In this document: one piece after another, positions 48,423 through 58,230 of the stretch
Position numbering within the stretch: the first letter of the stretch is position 1
Layout of the letters: the number at the start of each line of letters is the position of its first letter
Source of the DNA: Nymphaea colorata
Lineage: Eukaryota; Streptophyta; Magnoliopsida; Nymphaeales; Nymphaeaceae
Direction of reading: 5' to 3'
DNA length: 64,000 nt
Assembly: GCF_008831285.2 (NCBI RefSeq)
Contig: NC_045144.1
Span: forward strand, 14,125,858-14,189,857
Notes under the pieces: model-generated
Databases searched by the model: none
Told to the model about the DNA's origin: nothing
The model's input: the letters and a program-made list of their open reading frames with translations, nothing else
Made by a program: the position numbers and the translations under genes

Positions 48423-49327
48423 ACACCGAAAAGTTGGGTACCATAAAAGATACCACTGAGGTAGGTAGACTCAACTTGGGATGATGCGAAGTCCGGATCG
48501 GCCTTGACATGACCCGAATAGGATGTGGTCATATGGAAAGATACTTTCTGAGTCCATCTAGACAAGAGAAGGTATTAGACTTTGACATGAATTGACCCAA
48601 TAGAGACTCGAGAAGAGTTTTGACATTGGGTTTGGACATGGACTTAGGGGCAAAGTAAAACATCACATGCGTCCAAACAAGCAGTTAATGAAAAATTGAT
48701 AATGCAATTCCTATGACTCTTGCCTATATGCATTATTTTGAAAATTGGTCTTGGAAACTATGGAAAATAAATGGGTAAATGGTTCTTTATTTATCCAAAA
48801 TTTATGGTATACCTATATATCAAATTTATGGTACCACCATTGACTCCTCCAAGGGTTTTCTAGATTTGGGCTCTCCATTTCTCCTTGTTCACCCATCGAT
48901 ATACCGGGACTATTGTCCGTTTCGGTACTAATGGGGGGACTTCTCAGTCCAATTGGGTGGTCCAGTTGTAAGGCTATATCTTGGACTAATGTCCTAGAAA
49001 TAGCCCGGCAACATGATGACCGGGATATGATATAGGTAATGATTTGTTTTTCAAAATTCATGAGAAGATGCAAAATAGATGGCTCTATTGCATACATTCC
49101 TAAGAGATGGATTTGAAATTTTGAGAGCATACATGGGCTGCATACAATCCTTAAATTGAGGAGGGGTAGGATAAATTGAAATGAATGAGGTTCATGAAAT
49201 CTCCTCAATGTACACTACATGATGTCGGTATGCATTTTTGCGAATTTTTTATTTGTGCAATTGATGTCCGACATTGGTGAAAATAACTCATATATGATCC
49301 AAATAAGTCTTTAGACAAACAATGACG
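48423..49327 (-). other. 5' leader between primer site and PMD ORF (second copy)
   Basis: Same as 32428-33330 with a few single-base differences. No supported gene. Primer-binding site follows at 49328-49346. Confidence 0.55.
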
Positions 49328-49346
49328 GGTCCCACCGGGTGTGCCA
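49328..49346 (-). promoter_or_regulatory. Primer-binding site, young element (second copy)
   Basis: Minus strand TGGCACACCCGGTGGGACC, two bases from the LTR, identical to the first copy. Confidence 0.75.
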
Positions 49347-49348
49347 TC

Positions 49349-52300
49349 TGTTCGCACCCCACTCCTTTTTCAAGGAGGTCGAAATGCGAGTCAGCAAAAT
49401 TCTTTTAAAATTGGGGTTTTGAGAAAATTTTCAAGAGAAAGGGATCTGCTCGTTGGTACGAGGTCCAACCGTTCCTGCCGCCTTTAACAGGGGTAATTAG
49501 ACCAAGGACTAAGGATCATTTGGATCATATACGAGTTATTGATGTAAGTCCTATATGCTTATGCATTGAGGTTTTGGATTCAAGAACCGAAATTCATTTT
49601 TTTGAATAAATGAATTTGAATATTGGGGGTTTTCGAGTTGGTTTAAAAACCTTTGTTTTGGTGTTATTTGAAGCACATAATTCTTGAGGATTTTTGAAGA
49701 TTTGGAATTGAGTTCTTTGTTGTGAACTCTAGATGATGATGATCATCTTATGATAAAAATTGATGTTGAACTCTTCTTTTGTCAAATCATGTGATTTGTA
49801 AAATTCATTCTTTTGAAGGAACATAGGTTCCAAATTGTTAGAAAACATGTTGTTTTTCAAATGCACTTTGGCCAAAAGATTATGAATGCATTGCTTGTGT
49901 TTTCTTTTGAAGTTAAGTGAGGTTTACAAATTCTCATTGCAATATGACTTGGTCACTTTTTGCAACTTAAATTTGAATCACTTAATTTCTTGAGAATGTG
50001 CATGTGGTGCTATTGATTTTGAGTAAAAGTGAATGCATGAAACGAGAAGGAAAACTATATGGAACATTCATTCTTCTCTCTCTCATAATCCCTCAAGATT
50101 CATTCATATGAAACATACATTCTTCACTCCCTCATAATCTCTCAAAGTCCGTATTGCACGTCATACAATCTATGCATGAAGATTGATTAAAATGTAGGAC
50201 TTTCTCTATATGTGCTCATTATATGATTAAGCACATGAATTAGAGATGTAGTCCATAAGCTTGAGGCTTGACAAAAAATTATCAAAATGGTGAAAATATA
50301 TAAATGATGTCAAGTTAAATCTTTGAAATGGATGGGAGACGTGGAGGACATCCACTTTTGTTTCAAAATAGCTAAAAATCAGACATTGTGTTGATTTAAA
50401 TAGCTGAAAATTGTCGACATTGATTCCAATAAATATGTTGTTTCTTATATGGAAATGACAAGTCTTTCAAATAGATTCAAATTCCAGATTTGATAGTAAT
50501 GAGATCGTCAACTCTTTTGGATGATTCTAGGATAGTTGGTATTTCAAATATGTAAACTTTGACATTCTTAAACCAATTCCTATGAAACATGATCTGATTT
50601 CAACAACATACATACATCTTACGTATGGATTTGCTGAAATTAAGTAAAAATGAAATGAAAATAACCGACATATGCATGCATTATGCATTAACATATACAT
50701 TGAAGCGTAGGTTTCCCTTAGCTGGACATCATTCCTAGCCGTAAGCAAATGAAAATAAACCCTCCCACGAATTGCTGGAATTAAAATAAATCAACAATAA
50801 GCTAAAGTAGAAGAGAAGTGAGTTAAGATCACCTACCTTGCGGTCGGTCTTGATGTTTGTCCTTCGTCTTCACTTGTTTTCTAACTCAAGCAATCCTAAG
50901 CAAGAATCCAACCGTGGATTCAAGCTTAGCAAAGCTAGAATAAGAAATAGCTTGCTTGCTAGAATTTGGAGTGGTAAAGAGGGCTTCTCACCACGAAAAT
51001 CCTAAGTAAGGGTTCACTTAAGCACCCTAACTTAGCAAAATCAATGGGGAAAATAGAAGAAAGTGAAGAAGAAAATGGGAGAAAAAGGGGAAGGGGGCTT
51101 GGACGAACCTCTTCTCTCTTCCTTGGCTTCTCCCTCCTAGCTCCTTGGCTGCAGCAATTTGATAGAATGCTCCAAAATTTCGTCCTCCCCCCCCTTGGTG
51201 GCCAAGGGGAGGTTTATATAGAGGAGGAGGTGGGTTCAACCACCTTCTTAACTCACCTTGGGAACTTGCTTAAGACCTTGGGGACTTGTAAAATGAGTTA
51301 AATAGACTTTAAAGGCTCTAATTGACCATTTCTCAGCCCATTTCCACGAGCTAGGTGGGCTGGGCTAGGTTTGGTCAACATGGGTTCAGACTTAGGTGAC
51401 CATCTTGACCAAAATTTTGGATGAAAATGCCCTTGCACAGGGTTTTGCATTTATTTTGTACTATTTATTTATTTTTTTGTTTGAAATCGAGCTTGTAAGG
51501 TTAAAACCTAGTTACTAAACTCCAAATTCCATTGAATTATGATAATTCAATTTAAATTTTAATAAAATTTAAAAATTTTATCAAATTTGGTTCGAAAAGG
51601 GTATTTTCATCCAAAACTTGATTGAAAATGGATTTCAATTGAATCAAACTTTCACTTGAGAAATTCAATTTAAATTTGGTATTTGATTCATGCATTTGAC
51701 AAATTAAAATGTCTATTTGCCTTTCATAAACTAATTTAGGCTTTTTAATCTTAATTTGACCGCAGAAGGGCAAAATTGTCTAAATTGATCAATTTCGACC
51801 AATTGACCAAAGTCAAAGCTCATTTGCGAGTAGTTTGACTTTATTTGAGGTAATTTGATAAATTTGGGTCAAGAAAGCTCTTAATTGAGCTAAATTGTAC
51901 TTTGACTGAGTTTAGTCAAAGTGGGTTTGGTTCGGTCAGAGTCTATTTTCGTCCATTAATTGGATCATGAGACAGACTTACTTTTTGGCCAAGCTAAGCT
52001 CATGTTGACTGAGCCTAGCCGGAATTGGCACCACATTTGAGTGCACCCGGGTCAAACCTACTTGGATTAAGTAGGTTAGGTGAGTTTGACCAGTCTAGTA
52101 ATTGCTTCATTGAAAATGATTTTTTTCTTTAAGGAGGACCTGGTTAAAGAAGAGAGAGAGACATAAATGTCTCTCTTTTCCTAGGTTTCTCCTTTATTTC
52201 TTCTTGAAAATGACTTTTCTTCAATTAATTTGAGAGAAATTATTTATTTATTATTTTTTTGACATGGAGGGGGGCATGGCCCCTGGGGGGGCTCTTGACC

Positions 52301-52602
52301 ACACGGGCTAGGTGGGGCCCACACGTGGGTCCCACGTAGCATTTTAGACTGAATTAGATCCAATTCTTGGATCTAAGTCGAAATTTGCATTTTGCAATTG
52401 GATTTGGATTTCAAATGACATTTACAATTGAATTTGGACTCGTAATCCTGCATTGGGATTCGTGTATCGGGTTAAATTCACGATTTGAATCTAATTGTTC
52501 TTTAGATTCGAAATTGGCTTTGAAATTGCAAATTTTCACAATTCTTTTGTGAAATTTTCACATTGCTTCAATTTTGATGTGGAAAAATTTGGGGTGTTAA
52601 CA
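49349..52602 (-). repeat. Young element, 5' LTR (second copy, complete), 3.25 kb
   Basis: TGTTCGCACC to GGTGTTAACA, followed by the target duplication CAAAT (52603-52607). It lacks about 570 bp present in the 3' LTR, the deletion joining GAAATGAAAAT to AACCGACATATGC near 50660. Substitutions against the 3' LTR are sparse but real (by eye about one to two per hundred), clustered in the first 150 bp. Confidence 0.9.
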
Positions 52603-53060
52603 CAAATACACATTTTTTCGGGTTCAACCTGAGTTTGTACCATAGCAGTCAATTAAAAACTTATGTGAGTACCCCAATATGATATTCACGAGTATTAGAC
52701 TTGACCAAGATGTCGTCCATATAAGCATTTGAAACTTGTGAATGCGGTCATAAAAAGTGGTGGCTATGGCCCTTTAGTAAGTGAATCAAGCATTATTTAA
52801 ACTGAACAACATCACAGTTTTTTAGTAAATTCACATGGAGTAGTGAAAGAGGTCTTGGGATGATCTCTGGTTGCCAACTTAAGCTCGATGTAATAAAAGT
52901 AACTATCTATAAAAGAGAATAGTGCATAACCAATTATGTTTTCGATCAGCAAGTCTATATATGGTAGCAGGTAATCATTTTTAGGTGTTACTTTATTGCG
53001 GTCTCTGAAATCTATGCAGATTTCAACTTTCTCATTCATCTTTGGTACCATGATCATGTT
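52603..53060 (-). pseudogene. Old Gypsy reverse transcriptase, N-terminal half, broken
   Basis: The minus frame 52812-53057 reads CIDFRDRNKVTPKNDYLLP and FSFID and TSFTTP, homologous to boxes of the young reverse transcriptase. Near 52712-52723 the catalytic box reads YMDD with ILVKS after it, so the active site itself survives. The sequence directly continues the C-terminal half at 20253 when the young element is removed. Confidence 0.8.
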
Positions 53061-54640
53061 TTAATGTCTTCTTCCTGTATCCAAGCCCAGCCATGCCTCA
53101 CTGCCCTAGGATGTTGATTGGCTCTACCTGTCCTTCGTTGTTGGGCCCTAGTCCTTCGTAGGGCTGGGAGCCCTACTTGATGATCATCTAAAATCTTTTT
53201 CAACTGTTCGGCAAACATTTCATGTAGCAGGTGGTCTTTGATGGCTGCCTCCTTAATTCTTCCACTCAGCTTAAAAAATGTGAGCCCTTCCACTTGATGG
53301 TGTTGATTTGTTTAGTTGGCTCCTCTATTTCTAGGCACTTGAGACTGTCAATCAATGTTGTCTTCTTTAGCTATATGATGCTAGGGACTTGTGTTATGCA
53401 CGTTAGTTGAGTAGTGAAAGCATCTTTTTGTGATTTCTTGGTTAAGACTGTAGTGATCATCCATCCATGACTCTGTCTAATACATTGATGCAATATGAAT
53501 TAAGCAGTATTAGCTTCTTGGAATCATAACCACTTAAGGAGTAAATAATAGGATGAGTGCACATTTACGACATATTAAAGCATTGTGTGAACCACACAAT
53601 TAATCAAGATGTCTAAATATAATGCATCCTTTTACAATCTTACTGTGGTTGTCAAACCCATAGATCATCATGTTGTCTGGAGTATAGTCTTCATCCTTGA
53701 TGTCAAGGCCCTTAGGTGTTATGTCTAGATAGATATTGAAACTACTTCCCCCATGACTTGCATATGAGGAAGGATCATTCTTTTGGCCTACACCATAATA
53801 TACAGGGCATTTTTATGAAACATGTGGGGCTTTGGCAGAACCTTATCTGAAAATTTGATGGGCATATTAACCATCACTTAGTTCATTGTCTATGCCAGGC
53901 CTTCCAGCATGTGCTGGACTTTACAGTGATCTTGTTGAGCATGTCTTCCATGGCTTGATGGTCGGTGGTGGAAGCATTCATGAGGTCCTAAACTGAAACA
54001 TTGAGCGAGATATTTAGGATGTGACATGTAGCTCTTTCAACTGTCGGTTTGGGCTCATATTTTCAAACGTCCCCTTAACCTTGTATGTCCCGATCGTTAT
54101 GTCGTAAGATTCTCCCTTTGTGTGGCAGCTTTAAGGGAAATCCAATGGGTGGAGAAACCTTCAGAGCTGGTTCACAAGCTCCCTCTTGCTAGCATGCTGA
54201 CATTAGTCTTGTATATAGGCAATTGACTGAAGAGAACAATGAAACCCAAGCCATAGAATTTACATGGAGGAGTCTATGTTACGTCCAATGAACTTGTCCA
54301 AGTATATAAGCATATTTTGTCATGGAACTACTGCTGATTTGGAACTTGAGTGACTTGTTTCTGGAGCCCAAGTTTTTTTAATTGCATGAGAAAGCTTAGG
54401 TTGTGATGCTTGTGCTTTTGTGTGTTATGTTTGTTAATTATGTGTGCATGCATTTCATGAATTCCCATAACCTGGATGCAATTTCAATTAGCCTTCATCT
54501 CCTTCTCCAAACCACTTAAGGTTTTCAAGGTCTGATCATATTCTTAGACAATTCATCCCCTTGTGACATCTCTTCTACCTAATCTAGGTCAAACTTATCT
54601 CTCGTGGTTGTTCGTACCTTTTGTTTAGGTCCACCTAAAT
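53061..54640 (-). pseudogene. Old Gypsy protease and linker, decayed
   Basis: At about 53640-53770 the minus strand reads GGSSFNIYL followed by DYTPDNMMIYGFDNH, which aligns with GGASLNICP and DYTPSTIFIHGYDG of the young protease. The catalytic Asp before GGSS appears as His. Frames are broken elsewhere. A 79-codon frame at 53054-53293 is unassigned. Beyond about 54300 I cannot identify the sequence. Confidence 0.55.
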
Positions 54641-54899
54641 AGGCCAGTCTATTCAGCAGGTATGGCCAACCATCCTATGTGTCTTGCTCATTTACATGTC
54701 TGTCTTGACCTCCACATGTTTGGTGTTCCAATTGCCATGCTTAAGACTCATCTTAGAGGTCACATTTCTCACCACATCCTCCATGTTGACTTGAATACTA
54801 TATCTATTCCCACTGACCAATTAGTGCTAGAATGGTCCCCGAACTGGTCGAAGCAGTTTCAGATTACCTTCCTCTATCATTTGAATGCCATGACTTGGA

Positions 54900-55810
54900 G
54901 ATAGTGGCAGTGTCAACATCACAAATCGTGAACAAGGAGTTGATGCAAGCTTTATTAAAGCATTTGAGCTCTTACATGTCCACTTTCTGGTTCTCATGAG
55001 GAGAGATAAGCATCATGATGGACAGTTTTTCAAACCTATTGGGCCTTCCTAAGCCAGTAGGGCATCATCAAGAGCTAATAGAGAGAGTTGTTGACCAAGA
55101 GGGCAGTTACAACCACAAAGAATTGCCGTTCAGATTAACAAGCATTTCGACTTTGGATCTTAAGAAAAGAGAGGGAGGTTGGCACATCAACATGGTGGAC
55201 TTTTATACTTTGGTAGTAAGTACACAAGACATGCTTCAAGAACCAGGGCTATGTAGAAGAAGACCAAGCATATCATGATCATTCGTGCAACATGCCTCAT
55301 CATTTTTTGTAATGGAGAGAGTACCCTTAACACAAGAACTTTGTAGCTATTCAGAGCATGAAAAGACTTCAAGGCATGGAGATTCTCCATCACACTTAGA
55401 GGGTTGGCCTTCCTTTATAGAGAGTTGATTTGTTTTGCTAAGCGTGATTGATCTCCTTTAATTGATGGGTGCATCTAAGTTCTATGGGAGCAGTTCTATA
55501 GGCATGTTGTCCCGTAGGGGTAAGCTTTTAGACCCACAAGAGATAATGTCATTTTCCTACATGTATACAAGCAAATGATAGATGACATGACAAATGAGCA
55601 AGTAGTCTAGCATTACTTTTGTAGAGGGGACTAGAAGGTGTGACACACTTACTCCCAAAGGACAATATCATTCTTTTAGGACCATTCTTTGTTATCCCTT
55701 ATCACTTGGAGTGGAGCATCAGACAGTTCTTGTGGTGAAAGGGAGGCCTCATACTCCTTATTGGAGCAAGCTCAATGGTAGCATATGAGCTTGTTTGGAG
55801 TTTGATAGGA
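54900..55810 (+). pseudogene. Decayed PMD ORF in opposite orientation
   Basis: Plus-strand frames match the young element's PMD protein. STFWFS-GEISI aligns with NTFWFPWGEMTI, FSNLLGLPKPVG with FSNIMGLPEPKG, and near 55680 LLGPFFVIPYHLEWSIRQF aligns with LLGPFFIIEYHPERCLRQF. Stops and frame changes occur throughout, so it is a pseudogene. Gag remnants follow on the same strand, so PMD stands before gag here too. The orientation is opposite to the reverse transcriptase and protease remnants just to the left. Confidence 0.75.
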
Positions 55811-56129
55811 GATGCATACAATAGCATGCTATAATTGGTAATCCATTGAAAATAAAACTTATGTAATGGGAAACCCATCATGGAGAGAGTCTATGAGAAT
55901 TGGTGGCAGTCTATCCATCCTCATCTATTTTGTCATTGAATACAGTCATGTTATTGTAAAATTTTGTGAAACAATGGCTATTCTTTTATGATATTGTTTT
56001 GATTCCATTATGTTTCCAATTATCATATGCAATGTTTGTGATCACTATAATGTTTTCAAAATCCTTACTGTTTCTACTTTGAACTTACTTGTCACAAATG
56101 CATAGTAATAACAAATGAGCATACCCTCA

Positions 56130-57690
56130 AACACCGGATCCATCTAAGGACGAAAAGAAAGACCCGAATGTAGAAGGGGATGGTGTGGAAGGAGAGAATC
56201 TTGATGACCTGAAGATTGAAAGGGAAGAGATAAAGGTAGAGGAAGAAGATTCAAAATTTAACCTAAATGTCTTCACTATGTTTTAGAAGATTTTCTAAAA
56301 GATAATGAAGATAAACATTGGAGCATCCACTTTTGAGAACAAGGGAGGCTCGAGCAAATGGACCTTCTGACAGCCCATAGACACCATGCAATCTTGGATA
56401 AAGCATTAGAGAAAATTGTACGGAGAATCCAAAACAAGCAAGTGGGTGCATACAAGAAAAGACTCTTGTGAGGATATTGATGATGAGGACTTTCAAGCCT
56501 CAAGCGTTTAGCAATTTCAAGGGCATGGAGAATCCCCACACCCATTTAGCCATCTTTGTAGAATGTGGGAAGTTCCACGACAATGATAAAACTCTTTTCA
56601 TCTATTTTCTAAAGAAACTGAAAGCAGATGCTACTTATTGGTACATAGAGCATGTGAGTACAACAAATAGCAAGGATTTTGACCCAGTGATAACATGTTT
56701 ATAGACAAGTATGAGTCGAATTAGTTAGTGATCACTACCATTAGTACCTTGATAAACCTACGGCAAAAGCATGGAGAGCTCACCAGGGACTATATCTAAT
56801 TGAACCAGCTAGTCAACAACCATAATGAAGATTTTGGTGCTAAGTATGAGTCGAATAAGTTAGTGATTGCTACCATCAGTACCTTGATGAACCTACAACA
56901 TAAGTAGGAAGAGTCCACCAGGAGGGACCATATCTAATGGAGACGGCTAGTTAGCAACCATAATGAAAATTTTGGTGCTAGAGGATCACACTCTTACCAT
57001 GACCTTCAAGGGGTTCAAAGAATACAACATGCATCATCTCATACAGTATAAGTACAAGATATTTTATAAGCTCATCAAAAAGGCAAAACGAATCAAGATG
57101 GACCTACAAAGTGGAAATTTGTTGGGTGAGGCCCGCTAGAGTAGTGGCAGCAAGAAAGAAGACAATAACTAGAAGGCTACCAAAACACAAGTTCATGCAC
57201 TTTCCACAACAAAAACTAACTCAACACAGGGCAATGGACAAACCAAGCCACGGAATAAGGACAACAGTCAAAAGAAGGGGGAGTAGAAAACACAAAGTTC
57301 AATTGTCCAAAATAGAAAATGAGAACTATATTGGTTGGAATTGTAAACCCTCCCCTCTCCATCAGAAGAAAGAAGAGACATTGGAATACTTCTCATTTTA
57401 GAATGTTTGCAAGCTCTCAAGGTGTCTGATCGTCCGAAAAATGAAAGGTAAAAGCTAGATCAGTTTTGCAAGTTCCATCACATCTTTTGACTAAAGCATC
57501 GAAGATTGTGTCTCCTTAAAGCACATTATACATGATTGCATTGATAAAGAGCTACTCGTAGAAGGAGGAACACCAAAGGTTTTGAAGAGACCATTCTTAG
57601 ACCATGGAAAGAACATTATTGCCATGATAGACACATTGTTGTTCTGCCTGTGGGACCACATTAGGCCTTCTATATATGAAGTGACAACCA
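56130..57690 (+). pseudogene. Decayed gag in opposite orientation
   Basis: The frame 56468-56704 reads FKGMENPHTHLAIFVECGKF and then ATYWYIEHV, aligning with FDGHGDPKAHLAMFFAECYKF and AQWYREHI of the young gag. Near 57460 a DQFCKFHH stretch marks the start of the zinc-knuckle-like motif, broken soon after. An acidic segment near 56140-56280 matches the acidic N-terminal region in character. Several stops and a 135-bp internal tandem duplication disrupt it. Confidence 0.75.
56707..56980. repeat. Tandem duplication of about 135 bp within the old gag
   Basis: Units 56707-56841 and 56842-56980 both run from AAGTATGAGTCGAAT to GATTTTGGTGCTA or AATTTTGGTGCTA, and share GTACCTTGAT(A/G)AACCTAC. They differ by substitutions and small indels, so the duplication is old. 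It codes for the gag stretch after the capsid core. Confidence 0.8.
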
Positions 57691-58230
57691 TGATGGCTAT
57701 CAGCCATAAGCTTGTTCATAACCCTTCAGACTTTATATAGGTCTAAGCAAGAAAATTGTGACCTTAAAGATTCAGTTTGTGGAGTCGAGCTAATAAAGAA
57801 GTTGGATCATAAGCCAAAGAAGGTTGACACAGTGCCCAAACAAAATTCTAAGGTGTCTCAACAGTTGAAGAAAAAAGCTAAGAAGAGGCTGGAAGAGCAA
57901 TGGACATCTAGATTTGAGAACCAATACCAAATTCCTTATAAAATACATGACCTAAGTTCACGATCTTAACTAGTGTTTGACTTAGATCTCAACTCAGTTT
58001 GAGTTTAACTTTAGAGACAGCTAGTCTAGGATTTTTATATTGAGGTCTTCAATATCTGGTCTTGTAGTGATATTGAAGTAAGGTATTTGATTTAGAAATA
58101 ATTTTGAAAACCTTGGTTTGTAAAATGTATTCAATTAGAATTTAAGGTAAATTAGGATTCTTTGTGTGCCCATATTACTATCAAAAGCACAATAACCATT
58201 CCATCCATTCTAATTTCGAATTGAAATGTG
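57691..58230 (+). other. Unassigned sequence beside the old gag
   Basis: An open plus frame of 85 codons (57712-57969) is rich in Lys and Gln with no recognised domain. Around 58222 the string TTGTGCCCATC resembles the young element's primer-site and LTR boundary, so the right LTR may begin near 58230; this is weak. Confidence 0.3.

Larger units (their letters stand above)
20249..52607 (-). mobile_element. Young Ty3/Gypsy (Tat-like) element with PMD ORF, shown in two overlapping assembly copies
   Basis: The outer LTRs begin TGTTCGCACC and end GGTGTTAACA. CAAAT flanks them at 20249-20253 and 52603-52607. Two RNase H domains in pol place it near the Tat/Ogre group, which is also known for long LTRs and extra ORFs. 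The internal region of about 9.3 kb appears twice, in 24081-33351 and 40069-49348, separated by a third and fourth LTR, a 100-N gap and a repeat of the left flank. One element about 16.4 kb long explains the data better than two insertions. Confidence 0.85.

Noticed and set aside
20254-52602. Two independent tandem insertions of the same element
   Set aside because: The second copy repeats the host flank and the same target duplication, and carries the same nonsense codons, which independent insertions would not do.
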